A DNA stretch of 64,000 nt from Gaoshiqia hydrogeniformans (GCF_049347105.1 NZ_CP186334.1:3968001-4032000); one strand, 5' to 3'; shown: positions 43,701 through 51,397, counted from the first letter of the stretch. The notes: generated by a model from the letters alone, not told the origin. Program-made: numbers and translations.

Positions 43701-44221
43701 GCATTTGAAGGCACATTGGTTAAGGTATAATTTCCGTCAAAATCGGTAATGGTACCAATAGTCGAACCTTTTACAATAACAGTAGCCCCGGGAACCGGTT
43801 CTCCGGCAGCATTCGTGACTTTTCCGGACAGGCCTTGCGGTTGCGTGCTGTGGATGAAATTCTTTGTCAGAACAACCTGGTTACCCATGATCGAATAACC
43901 AATGTCTTCTCCTGCAAACAATTGATCAAGGACTTCCGAAATCGTTTTGTCTTTGAGCTGTACGCTTACCCGGGATTCTACATCCACTTTTTCCTTATTA
44001 TAAATGAATTTGTACGACGATTGATTTTCAATCTCCAGGAGGACCCGCTCGATGCTTGTATTATTCAGATCGATGGAAAGTTTGGCAGTTTGCGCGTAAG
44101 TACCGGTTGCCATTACCTGCACAATACTTAACAGAAACAAAAAAACAGACAGTTTCATTGTACGTAAAATTTTTTTTAGCGGCCAGTTTTCACCGGCCCG
44201 GCCAATTCGTTTTTTTTTCAT
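40769..44221 (-). CDS. SusC/RagA-like TonB-dependent transporter with N-terminal STN signalling domain (pectin-type locus)
   Basis: 1150 residues. After the signal peptide (about 1-44, ending TYAQ) comes an STN domain (about 46-115: LSIDLNNTSIERVLLEIENQSSYKFIYN), then a carboxypeptidase-regulatory-like beta domain (LSGKVTNAAGEPVPGATVIVKGSTIGTITDFDGNY), a plug with VLKDASSTAIYGSRATNGVLMITTKKG, and a 22-strand barrel ending in aromatic F. It imports oligosaccharides with TonB energy. The STN domain lets it signal substrate to the adjacent FecR and ECF sigma. Confidence 0.96.
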   Translation of the reverse strand: MKKKRIGRAGENWPLKKILRTMKLSVFLFLLSIVQVMATGTYAQTAKLSIDLNNTSIERVLLEIENQSSYKFIYNKEKVDVESRVSVQLKDKTISEVLDQLFAGEDIGYSIMGNQVVLTKNFIHSTQPQGLSGKVTNAAGEPVPGATVIVKGSTIGTITDFDGNYTLTNVPSNAVLVFSFVGMKTQEIQSNNRQSIHVVLVEDAIGIEEVVAIGYGTMKKSDLTGSIGSVKSEDIVSRGSTSVMEGLQGQVAGVNIQQVSSRSGDGFSIQIRGKSSMQGGEPLYVIDGVVCDNMNFLNPMDIEKIDVLKDASSTAIYGSRATNGVLMITTKKGTDLSDKTKTIVSYDAYFGVKKTAYMPDFMDGDEFLKYRFSRYVSSSMNAATGATSWNMTEANFRNFWGGDSPVIKQFYADKNYTDWTDIVLRDGQQQNHFVNISGNGKDISYRVGVGYQSEKGMIYDNYERWNMKASFDSRISDQLTVGFNTNLATSLQNRGSQRSVQTGFNMTPVMPAYYWEGEHAGELILQPGKDEAVYPAGGGPTSTLNPVVDRLNSTDDVRAYYVMANTYLQFTPVKDVVLKTTFSPMYTKEHNGIFYGVDTENRRGKTNYAEDNSDEVFSYTWDTQANYLRKIGDHNFNLLGLVSVYSQTMEGNNMTVVDMPFDVKWYNLSSGTVQNQGSYFEKITMLSYVARLNYDYKGRYLATISSRWDGSSKFKKENQWGMFPSAALAWRMSEESFMDAAHWLTNLKLRVSYGITGNNAHVGPYDTRALADTKYYYNFGNTIANGYGYSLTNSELTWEKTNEINFGIDFGLWDNRVFGSVDAYHKISEDLLMEMDTPFELGSSTGSIWSNVGKVKNQGVEVQLTTVNIRKKDFAWTTSFTYARNKNEILELNGGKEDLTGNWWFIGQPIDVVYGYVLDGVCTAEEAAAFAADPTKKTKFYEGEMKIKDVDGSGTIDPSDKTIQGHVNPTWTGSLMSNLNYKNFDFSFSIYTSQGSKVYSPFMGNFASYTSRGTQHLQMDYYIPDGAPVLGENGTISSQNGTHYGSYPFPTGGANNAGAGSFWINSKDGSQYFVDNSFVKVKNITLGYTLPKSLTSKAKISAFRVYLNVLNPLTFTDYKGFDPEWADAEISDGSGGVSSRTYQIGVNVKF

Positions 44222-44305
44222 AAATTTGAATTTTTAGTAGAGTTAAAATCATGTGGAAACTCGCTAATCAATTGGAAGGAAGTGTTTGCCGCACTTCCTT
44301 TTTTT
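44221..44305 (+). ncRNA. Candidate antisense small RNA opposite the susC leader (pectin-type locus)
   Basis: On the plus strand TAAATTTG (44221-44228) is an exact -7 match overlapping the susC start codon, and 50 bases on lies an intrinsic terminator GGAAGTG (44278-44284) / CACTTCC (44292-44298) with seven T's. No plus-strand gene explains the terminator. The RNA (about 70 bases) would be complementary to the susC 5' leader. DonS-type RNAs of Bacteroides loci occupy the same place. The -33 element is not clear. Confidence 0.45.
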
Positions 44306-44349
44306 GATCTTATATTTCAGGATATTTATTTCATAGGCATTTTCAGTTT

Positions 44350-45375
44350 TTAGGATTTTTTTGTAATGACAATCTTTCTTTTCGATAGCAGATCGTCCTC
44401 GCCGGCCGTCCGTTCGCTGATGATGTAATCAATGTCCATCGTCAGTTTCATGTAACGGAGGACTTCATCGATGCTCTCGTGTTGCATGATCGCCCGGAAT
44501 TGCTGTGTCCGGCGTACATCTGCCTGAACTTCAATATCGACATGATAATACCGTGACAGTTTCCTGACAACTTCGTCGAGCTTATCATTCAAAAACATCA
44601 ACTGACCTGATTTCCAGGACGTATAATTCTCAATATAAACATTGGATTTGCTTAACTGATGATTTACCCGGTTACAGATCAGCCTTTCCGACGGGAGCAA
44701 CACCTGTTTAAACCGTTGTCCTTCGCCCGTAACTTCAACTTTGCCCGAAGCCACAACAACCTCCGAAATCGAATCGACTTCGTAGGCAACAACATTAAAC
44801 GATGTTCCGAGAACCTTGATTTGCAGTGAAGTGGCATCGACAATAAAGGGAGATTGAGGATTTTTGACCACCTCGAAGAAAGCTTCGCCATCGAGAACAA
44901 CTTTTCGCTCGGCCCCAAACTGAACCGGATACCGGATCAATGAGCCGCCGTTTAACCATCCGGTTGAACCGTCGGGCAACGAAAATTTAGTCCGGGAGCC
45001 GTAGGGCGAATGAACTTCGATAAAAGAAGCCGCATCCGAAACAACATCCTCGTTCTGAAGCATCAGATAAACCGACAGGATGAGGACCGGCAAAAGCAGA
45101 ATGGCTGCCACCCGCGAATAAAATTGCCAGAGCAGGCTAAGCTTACTCGTTTTTGGAGCAGACTGAAGAAGTATCCGGTGATTGATTTTTTGGAGCAAGG
45201 GATTAAGATCCTTAGCTGGAGTTTTCCCGGAGCAGGAATTCCAGTATTCGTTCAACCCGGCATCCAACAGGCTGGTATATTGATCATCAGCAAAATATTC
45301 ATCAACAATGGCCTTATCGTTCAGTGAAAATTTTCCGCTCAGATATTTCTTTAGGATGGTTGAATCAAATTTCAT
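44350..45375 (-). CDS. FecR-family anti-sigma factor (pectin-type locus)
   Basis: 341 residues. A cytoplasmic N-terminal ~85 residues (anti-sigma part) precede one transmembrane helix (about 88-108: VAAILLLPVLILSVYLML). The periplasmic FecR domain follows (EVHSPYGSRTKFSLPDGSTGWLNGGSLIRYP...VLDGEAFFEV) with the C-terminal DUF4974-like STN-fold part (LMFLNDKLDEVVRKLSRYYHVDIEV). It would hold the ECF sigma inactive until the STN domain of SusC signals substrate. Its start overlaps the sigma gene's stop by 11 bases. Confidence 0.94.
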   Translation of the reverse strand: MKFDSTILKKYLSGKFSLNDKAIVDEYFADDQYTSLLDAGLNEYWNSCSGKTPAKDLNPLLQKINHRILLQSAPKTSKLSLLWQFYSRVAAILLLPVLILSVYLMLQNEDVVSDAASFIEVHSPYGSRTKFSLPDGSTGWLNGGSLIRYPVQFGAERKVVLDGEAFFEVVKNPQSPFIVDATSLQIKVLGTSFNVVAYEVDSISEVVVASGKVEVTGEGQRFKQVLLPSERLICNRVNHQLSKSNVYIENYTSWKSGQLMFLNDKLDEVVRKLSRYYHVDIEVQADVRRTQQFRAIMQHESIDEVLRYMKLTMDIDYIISERTAGEDDLLSKRKIVITKKS

Positions 45376-46048
45376 TTTCTTCGTCTTGCTTTACTGTTAT
45401 ATCCGCAAGAAAAGAAAACGTACTATGTCCGGTGAAAAAAAATGTCAACAGGTATAATCCGCCGGGCCACAGATCGTGTTTCGATGCCTCGGCGCGTAAG
45501 AATTTTTGGGCAGCCGCCAACTGGTTTTTTACAGTTTGTTCAGACAGGTTTAATTTCGCTGCAATTTCCGGGTTCTTTAAGCCCTGCTTCCTGCTTAAAA
45601 TAAAAATTTCGCGCCGGGCCGGCGGAAGCAACTCAATGATCCGGTCGATATGCCCGAGCAGGTTCTTAAAATCGGCCGTGCTGACATCCGAACTGCTGCT
45701 AAACTTTAATTCCAGCGCCAGCTCCTGTTTGTACTTTTCTTCCTGCAGCTTTTTGCGGTAATATTTGCGGGCCATGTTTACGGCAATGGTAAACAGGTAG
45801 GCTTTAAGCGACAGGCCGGTATCCAGTTCTTTTCTTTTTTCCCATAACTTTAAAAAGACTTCCTGCACTGCTTCTTCCGCTTCATATTCATCTTTAAGTA
45901 TGCCCGCGACAAACGAAAACAGCGACGGCCCGTATCGATGAAACAACCGGTCAAATGCCGCATGATCATCTCTTTTCACCGATGAAGCAAGTTGAAAATC
46001 TGATATTTTTAAATCTTCTTCCAAAAGACAATCCGATTGAGGAGGCAC
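45365..46048 (-). CDS. ECF RNA polymerase sigma-70 factor (pectin-type locus)
   Basis: 227 residues. Region 2 is AFDRLFHRYGPSLFSFVAGILKDEYEAEEAVQEVFLKLWEKR (about 30-71) and region 4 is LLPPARREIFILSRKQGLKNPEIAAKLNLSEQTVKNQL (about 138-175). A hydrophobic C-terminal tail (LWPGGLYLLTFFFTG) is added, as in many Bacteroidota ECF factors. The only plausible start is a GTG at 46048, because a stop lies 24 bases upstream and no ATG is nearer. It probably activates susC through FecR. Confidence 0.94.
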   Translation of the reverse strand: MPPQSDCLLEEDLKISDFQLASSVKRDDHAAFDRLFHRYGPSLFSFVAGILKDEYEAEEAVQEVFLKLWEKRKELDTGLSLKAYLFTIAVNMARKYYRKKLQEEKYKQELALELKFSSSSDVSTADFKNLLGHIDRIIELLPPARREIFILSRKQGLKNPEIAAKLNLSEQTVKNQLAAAQKFLRAEASKHDLWPGGLYLLTFFFTGHSTFSFLADITVKQDEENEI

Positions 46049-46080
46049 GGTTAATGTCGGTTTTATCGCTTAACGCGTAA

Positions 46081-46088
46081 CAAATATA
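46081..46088 (-). promoter_or_regulatory. -7 element of the sigma-fecR operon
   Basis: Minus-strand TATATTTG, exact match, 32 bases before the GTG start. It is a housekeeping-type element, so basal sigma/FecR expression need not depend on the locus itself. A well-spaced -33 element was not found. Confidence 0.42.
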
Positions 46089-46310
46089 ATCACTTCAATA
46101 CCAAAATTCGTTCTGAAAAGCTGTCATGTACCGAAAATCGTTTTTGAAAAGAATCGGTCTCGCCAAGCAGGCTGTTTATTTATGGTGATGAACTCTTCGT
46201 TGAGTTGATTTGCTGCCTGTAACTTTCTCCTGAGTATGCTTTACATCGGGTTGGGACAATTTTATCAGAAACAGAAAACGTATTTGATAAAGTTGCTTAA
46301 ATGCGACAGT

Positions 46311-47231
46311 TCATTTGTTCTCCTCTGTTATTCCCAATTCTTTCAGCCAGGCTTCGCAGAGGCTGGTCCACAGGTTGGTTGAGCCGGGATTGTTGCGCAA
46401 AGCGATGCTGTGCTCACCTTTTGGGAAAATATGCAAACACGACGACACGCCCGCTTTTTGCAGCGCTTCGAAATAGCGCAGGCTGTTCATCGGGTTCACC
46501 ACGGGGTCGTTGGCGGCGCAGGTAATAAAAGCCGGCGACGTTTGGGCGGTTACGTTCAACTCGCCCGAAAACAGGGCTTCGAGCTTCTCATCGGCCGTTT
46601 TCCCCAACAGCGCATCGTGGCTTCCCTGGTGCGCATCCAGTTTCATACTGATGGCCCCGGAAACTATAATCTGAAAATCAGGCCTCACCGAAACGCTATC
46701 CAGCGAGTCGCCGATAGCGGCATAATCTGTCGTGAAGGTGGCCATATTCGCAGTTAAACCACCACCGGCCGAGCAGCCCATAACGCCTATCCGATCCGGG
46801 TTGATGCCCCAGTTCGGGGCGTGGGCGCGAACCAGTTTCAAGGCACGTTGCCCGTCAGTAACGGGGCCAAAAGCGGGCTCTTTCAAATCGGGCGAAGTGG
46901 GCAAACGGTAGAGCACCACAAAGGCGTTCACGCCAAAGGTGTTGAACCACTTGGCCAGCTGCAAACCGGCTATATTGTAAGCCATCTTTTGGTAGCCTCC
47001 CGGCGGGAAAATCAGCACGGCAGCCCCTGTATTTTCCTCTTTCGAGCTCAGAAAAACGGACATGCCGGGCACGTCAATCTGCGTTATCCGCTCCCGCTCT
47101 TCGATCCGTTCCAGTGTCAAACCCTTCGAATTAGGCATCTTCGCCCCGGGCCAAAGCGGCAGGTATTCCTGCGAAAACGAAAAAAAAGTATGGCTAAGCA
47201 ACATCATGCCAAGCCATGCTTTTTTAATCAT
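46311..47231 (-). CDS. Secreted alpha/beta-hydrolase esterase (candidate pectin acetylesterase)
   Basis: About 306 residues from the ATG at 47231, which gives a signal peptide (MIKKAWLGMMLLSHTFFSFSQ). The oxyanion segment is FPPGGYQKMAYN, the nucleophile elbow GCSAGGG holds the serine, and KGEHSIAL the catalytic histidine; NDPVVNPMNS carries the acid. This pattern fits acetylxylan-esterase-like BD-FAE family enzymes that deacetylate plant polysaccharides. It lies between the polygalacturonase and sigma genes, so removing acetyl groups from pectin is the inferred role. The frame is open to 47267. Confidence 0.85.
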   Translation of the reverse strand: MIKKAWLGMMLLSHTFFSFSQEYLPLWPGAKMPNSKGLTLERIEERERITQIDVPGMSVFLSSKEENTGAAVLIFPPGGYQKMAYNIAGLQLAKWFNTFGVNAFVVLYRLPTSPDLKEPAFGPVTDGQRALKLVRAHAPNWGINPDRIGVMGCSAGGGLTANMATFTTDYAAIGDSLDSVSVRPDFQIIVSGAISMKLDAHQGSHDALLGKTADEKLEALFSGELNVTAQTSPAFITCAANDPVVNPMNSLRYFEALQKAGVSSCLHIFPKGEHSIALRNNPGSTNLWTSLCEAWLKELGITEENK

Positions 47232-47269
47232 GTGATTTTGAATTGCCTGAATCTTTATCATTTTCAAAC

Positions 47270-48799
47270 TTATTTTTCAAGTTTCGGCTGCTTCACATGG
47301 TCCAGAAAGTTTGTACCGAAAAGCACCTGGCTTTGGCTGATCTGCGTGAAAATATCGGCCGGAACCATTTGATAACAATTATGAACCAGCACCTGGCTGG
47401 AGGCGACAATCTCAATGACCGGCTGATTGTTCAAGGGTTTCCCGGAGCGGACATCGTTTAACACCACCTGGTGGCAATCGGCAAACGACAGGGATGGCCC
47501 TTCTTCCACAGCAATATCCACGTTCGAAAAATGCAGGTTCGTTCCCCGTTGGGCAATAAATCCCTGTTGGCCTTTCACGGCGATGTTGCTGAACGAGATT
47601 TCATTGACCGGCATTTCTTCAATCCCGGTCAATTCACCCACTTTTTGCACCCCAACGCCGGTTACATCGCTAATGTGGATGTTTCTGAAAATCGGGGTCC
47701 GCTCGGTCACCGGTTCTACCTGGGTACCTTTGTCGTAAAACAGGTCGAAAATAAACCCGATTTTACGGATATCGCGCATCACAATATTGCTGATCCGGAT
47801 ATTCTCGACCACACCACCGCGACCGCGGGCCGATTTTAAACGGATCCCATTGTCAGTCCCGTCAAACACGCAATTGGAGATGGTCACATTCTTTACGCCG
47901 CCCGACATTTCGCTTCCAATCACCACGCCCCCGTGCCGGGCCAGCATCACGCAGTTGGTCACCGTAATGTTTTCGCAAGGGCGGCCGTACTCGCGGCCGT
48001 ATTCATCGCGGCCCGATTTGATGGTGATGCAATCGTCGCCCACGCTGATAAAACAGTCGGAAATGCGTACATTGCTGCACGACGAAGGGTTGATGCCATC
48101 GGTATTGTAACCGTCGTCGGGGTTGAAAATTGAAATCCCACTGATGCGGACATCGTTGCAGCCAACCGGGTTAACCGTCCAAAACGGCGAATTTTTAATC
48201 GTGATGCCTTCAATATTGATGTTTTCACATTCGATAAACTGAATAAAAGGCGGACGGAAGAATTGGTTTCGGCCGTATTTGCTGTCAACCAAATCCGGGT
48301 TTTCCTTCACCCATTGTTGCTGGTATTTATTAGGTTTGGAGACTTTACTGTTGCCCCGCACATCAATCATGATATCCATGATGGAAGTCCACCAAACTTT
48401 CCCGTTCCCGTCGATCGTCCCCTCGCCTTTGATGGCAATATTTTCGGCTCCAACCGCATAAATTAAAGGCGAAAAAGTCTTCATGAAAATCCCTTCGTAA
48501 CGCACCCGCACATAAGGCAGGTAATCGTCAAAGTCGGGCGAAAACCGGACAAACGCGCCGGCTTCGAGCTCGAGGGTGATGTTGCTTTTTAGATGGATGG
48601 GCCCGGTGAGGTAGTTCCCGGCCGGAAAAAAGATTGTTCCCCCGCCGTCGGCTGCAGCCTGCTCAATGGCCTGATGAATGATGGATGTACATTTTTCAAT
48701 GCCTTGTTTATCGGCTCCCATCTCCGCAAGGTTATAAACTTTGGCGCTTGAAATCAGCGCGGCCATTAAAATGATAAACAAAAGGGTCAACGTTTTCAT
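47270..48799 (-). CDS. GH28 polygalacturonase
   Basis: 509 residues, exported by a signal peptide starting at 48799 (MKTLTLLFIILMAALISS). Parallel beta-helix enzyme with the GH28 signatures: GYNTDGINPSSC (NTD), SVGDDCITIKSG (DD), ARHGGVVIGSEMSGGV (GHG-type) and DNGIRLKSARGRGG (RxK). Cleaves alpha-1,4-galacturonic acid chains. It is 28 bases after the pectinesterase gene and 38 bases before the esterase gene, thus one pectin-degrading operon. A start at 48838 is possible but lacks a clean signal peptide. Confidence 0.95.
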   Translation of the reverse strand: MKTLTLLFIILMAALISSAKVYNLAEMGADKQGIEKCTSIIHQAIEQAAADGGGTIFFPAGNYLTGPIHLKSNITLELEAGAFVRFSPDFDDYLPYVRVRYEGIFMKTFSPLIYAVGAENIAIKGEGTIDGNGKVWWTSIMDIMIDVRGNSKVSKPNKYQQQWVKENPDLVDSKYGRNQFFRPPFIQFIECENINIEGITIKNSPFWTVNPVGCNDVRISGISIFNPDDGYNTDGINPSSCSNVRISDCFISVGDDCITIKSGRDEYGREYGRPCENITVTNCVMLARHGGVVIGSEMSGGVKNVTISNCVFDGTDNGIRLKSARGRGGVVENIRISNIVMRDIRKIGFIFDLFYDKGTQVEPVTERTPIFRNIHISDVTGVGVQKVGELTGIEEMPVNEISFSNIAVKGQQGFIAQRGTNLHFSNVDIAVEEGPSLSFADCHQVVLNDVRSGKPLNNQPVIEIVASSQVLVHNCYQMVPADIFTQISQSQVLFGTNFLDHVKQPKLEK

Positions 48800-48827
48800 A
48801 TTTCGTTTTGTATAAATTGACAACCAA

Positions 48828-49795
48828 TCAGTTTGCATCCGGTGTTATTGCCCATTCGGAACAGTAGTTGAAGAACTGCTCAAAGGTATAGTTCCGGATT
48901 TCTTTTTTGGTGAGCTGGTGCGACCATGCTACCCGCCCGGCTGTTTTCGCCCCGGGGCCGCTACTGTTGTATTCGGCATAAAAGCTGGTCATTTCCCGTT
49001 CGGGTTTTTCCCAGTTGTGCCAGCCTTCGGCGGCAATGTGGCTGCCCATCTCACAACCGATAAACACCGTACGGGCAAAGTCGCGCCACGGACGCCCCAG
49101 GTAAACTTTATCCACGCCCGGTTCGGCGGTCAGTTTGCAATTTCGGAACACATAGCCGAACGCGTTGCCTTGCGGGGTGCTGGCTGCCGTGATGTACGAG
49201 TTTTTCCGGCTGTGAATCCGGCAATCGTCGAACACGGCCGTGGCTGCCCCGAAAATAAAATCAGTGGTTCCCGAAATGAAGCAATCCCGGTAATACTGCC
49301 GGCTTTTTTGCCCCGCTGCATACAGGGTATCCTGGTTTCCCAGAATCCGGCAGTTCACCACCAGAAAATAATCTCCCTCCACATGCAGGGCCACGGCCTG
49401 CCCCACTTCGCCGGCCGAGTTTTCAACAGTCAGGTTTTCAAGGCGAATATGGTCTCCGGCCACTTTCAACGTGTAACTGTTGAAGGTGCCAATTCCGGGC
49501 TGCCCGGCGTGGTCGCCGTTGGTAATGATGGTATTCTCCCGGCTTTCTCCCCGCAAGGTGATGTTGGCATGAAACGAATCGACCAGCACCTTTTCGTGAT
49601 AGGTCCGTTTTTGATGAAAATTTCTTTCTGTCCGGCAGGAAAAGCGCCGCAAGCTGTTACAGCTTCCTGGATACTGGAGTAATCGCCGCTGCCGTCGAGG
49701 GCAACCACCAGGGTCGTTTTGACCTGTGCATAGGCCGGCGCCAACAACAGCAGTCCGGCAAACAACATGATCATGATTTTATTAACGGATTTCAT
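48828..49795 (-). pseudogene. CE8 pectinesterase, frameshifted
   Basis: The N-terminal part (ATG at 49795; signal ending PAYAQ; VVALDGSGDYSSIQEAVTACG...KEIFIKNG) and the rest (TYHEKVLVDSFHANITLRGES...) lie in different frames. Joining them needs one extra base near 49604-49606 (minus-strand GG-ACC). The rest is intact: QDTLYAAG, GTTDFIFGAATAVFDDC (catalytic Asp) and YLGRPWRDFARTVF. It would demethylesterify pectin for GH28. Either a true 1-bp deletion or a sequencing error; everything else looks functional. Confidence 0.85.
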
Positions 49796-49916
49796 TGGTT
49801 CCTGTTTTCAAGTTTGATTCTACTCTGACAAGTCTTCTTCAATACGAAGTCACGAAAGTATTCCATTAAGTTTTGTCTCTGGTGTCAAGTTAACGCTGCT
49901 CCGTCGTAATCGAGTC

Positions 49917-49937
49917 ATCCTGAACTTGTTTCAGGAT
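49917..49937. repeat. REP-like palindrome
   Basis: ATCCTGAA (49917-49924) and TTCAGGAT (49930-49937) form an inverted repeat around a 5-base loop. It is a relative of the element at 30641-30659. Confidence 0.6.
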
Positions 49938-50010
49938 CCCATTTCTGAACAGATACCGATCCGGCAACTGCCGGACGGCGTGACTATATGCCATTTAAGC
50001 GTTGACAACA

Positions 50011-50226
50011 CTAGATCGCTGAAAAAAGGTAACTTTTACCGGCTTCGGTTTCCAAATCGTACAAGATCATCGCCCCCAGGCGGCCATTGTCAATCGGGAG
50101 CGCTTCTTCCCATTCAGAAGCCGGCTTATCGTACCAAAGTTTCAGGAGCATTTCGTTTTTGGGTTTGCCGGTTACGCACGAGAGCAAAAAGAGGCAGCAT
50201 GCCAGCAACATAAATCTTTCTTTCAT
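50011..50226 (-). pseudogene. GH95 fucosidase/galactosidase, N-terminal stub
   Basis: About 71 codons. Lipoprotein signal with Cys17 (LLSCVTG) followed by LLKLWYDKPASEWEEALPIDNGRLGAMI, which is the opening of the GH95 N-terminal domain. Family similarity stops after GAMI and a stop codon follows 17 codons later; GH95 proteins are about 750-800 residues, so more than 90% is missing. No other fragment is seen downstream, so a deletion brought this stub next to the pectinesterase gene. Confidence 0.72.
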
Positions 50227-50543
50227 AAATATCAGGTTGACGTTCAAAAAAATCAGTTTAAAAATACGGCTCGCCGGAAGGTACAACAACCGACAAATTG
50301 ACTGAAATGATAGGGCATTTCGGTATTTTAACAAGTGATGCCGTTAAAACAGGCCGGGTTTGTTTTAAGATGAAGGGGACTCATGGCATAGGCCGACTTG
50401 TTCCGTTTAAGCTCAAACGGCCCGTTTTAGCCATCTGCTCTCCCGGTAGAAGCGGTCATTCCCGGATCAAAGGTTTTAATAGTATCAAAACCTTTCAAAC
50501 AGATCACGCAAAATCTGTTTGAAACATAAATTGAATAATTCTA
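50227..50543. other. Gene-free region with tandem hairpins
   Basis: No supported gene. It contains two back-to-back perfect hairpins at 50469-50495 and 50496-50521. Confidence 0.5.
50469..50521. repeat. Two adjacent perfect hairpins
   Basis: AAAGGTTTT (50469-50477) / AAAACCTTT (50487-50495), immediately followed by CAAACAGAT (50496-50504) / ATCTGTTTG (50513-50521). Each stem is 9 bp. No T-run follows, so a simple terminator is unlikely. Confidence 0.7.
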
Positions 50544-50574
50544 TTGTTTATTTAAGTAATAATTCATAACTTTT
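50544..50574 (+). promoter_or_regulatory. Probable promoter of the HU-like gene
   Basis: TTG (50544-50546) and TAACTTTT (50567-50574; 7/8 match to TAnnTTTG) with a 20-base spacer. Transcription would start near 50582, giving a leader of about 190 bases. Confidence 0.45.
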
Positions 50575-50601
50575 TACTTGATTTAATAAAAACCATTCAT
50601 C

Positions 50602-50712
50602 ATGGCCTTTCAATCAAATGACCTGCTCCGTTCGCGATTGTTTCGTTTTACCCCTGCCCGGTACATGTTTGTCGCGAGCGGGGTACCTCAGCGGTTATTC
50701 CGGGAAGCCTAA
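50602..50712 (+). CDS. Possible 36-residue leader peptide upstream of the HU-like gene
   Basis: Short ORF MAFQSNDLLRSRLF... ending QRLFREA, rich in arginine and aromatic residues. Its stop codon lies inside a stem-loop whose arms are GGAAGC (50703-50708) and GCTTCC (50725-50730), with T's shortly after. This arrangement resembles a translational attenuator, but there is no similarity to a known leader and it may be chance. Confidence 0.35.
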   Translation: MAFQSNDLLRSRLFRFTPARYMFVASGVPQRLFREA

Positions 50713-50774
50713 GCTTTCGGTTAGCTGCTTCCTGTACCTTTTTAACACAAAATCGTCAATTAAAAAAGAATATC

Positions 50775-51155
50775 ATGTCAATTTTATATAAAAAAGTTCA
50801 GCGGATCAATCCGCGGGATCCTGAAGGAGCCCGAAAATGGTACATCTCTCCCAAGCGGATAGGACAAAAAAGTGTGAAAGAAATCGCCGAAGCTTTGGCC
50901 AAAAACACGACCTTAAGCAGAGGAGAAGCAAGCCTGGTCATCGATGAGTTGCAGTCGGTTATCCTGAGTACGCTTTTGGATGGCTACACGGTGCAAATGG
51001 GCGACTGGGGAACCTTCCAGTTAACTGTAAACAGCGAAGGCACAGACACCGAAGCCGAATCTTCGCCCGACAAGATCAAGGGAGTCAACATTCGCTTCCG
51101 GCCGGGCAAGGAGATGAAAGAGGCTATTGCCAAAGCAAGCTTCTCTCCCCGCTAA
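50775..51155 (+). CDS. HU-like DNA-binding protein (Bacteroidota HU-HIG type)
   Basis: 126 residues. The IHF/HU fold is seen in KSVKEIAEALAKNTTLSRGEASLVIDELQSVILSTLLDGYTVQMGDWGTFQLTV (about residues 34-87) and the C-terminal VNIRFRPGKEMKEAI. The first ~30 residues (YKKVQRINPRDPEGARKWYISPKRIG) are the N-terminal extension typical of this Bacteroidota subgroup. It bends DNA; these proteins often lie near accessory or surface-polysaccharide loci. A strong terminator follows. Confidence 0.93.
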   Translation: MSILYKKVQRINPRDPEGARKWYISPKRIGQKSVKEIAEALAKNTTLSRGEASLVIDELQSVILSTLLDGYTVQMGDWGTFQLTVNSEGTDTEAESSPDKIKGVNIRFRPGKEMKEAIAKASFSPR

Positions 51156-51168
51156 ATGCTTTTATATC

Positions 51169-51197
51169 CCCGGGGCCATCATGTGGTCCCGGGTTTT
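51169..51197 (+). terminator. Intrinsic terminator of the HU-like gene
   Basis: CCCGGGGCCA (51169-51178) / TGGTCCCGGG (51184-51193), a 10-bp stem with one G-U pair and a 5-base loop, followed by TTTT. Confidence 0.85.
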
Positions 51198-51243
51198 ATA
51201 CCTCTGAATCTGGCCAAACCCAGCCGGTTGAATAGATACATTC

Positions 51244-51397
51244 AAACTTCTCCGTATAAGTCAGCAAACTTCTCTTTAGAAGTTTCAAAACTTCTCCGTA
51301 TTTGTATCGATCACTTCTCTTTAGAAGTTTCCGAACTCCTCTTTATAAGTTTTCGCACTTCTCCGTATAAGTTTTGCGACTTCTCTTTACAAATTCC
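51244..51397. repeat. Degenerate 22-bp tandem repeat array 2 (seven units)
   Basis: Seven gap-free 22-bp units starting at 51244, 51266, 51288, 51310, 51332, 51354 and 51376. The core is ACTTCTCnnTAnAAGT; two units contain the perfect inverted repeat ACTTCTCTTTAGAAGT. Two unit types (with CCGTATAAG or CTTTAGAAG) alternate at first. Same period as array 1 at 30203 but no shared sequence. Confidence 0.8.

Noticed and set aside
51244..51397. CRISPR array
   Set aside because: Units are contiguous 22-bp repeats without spacers, they are degenerate, and no cas gene is in the window.
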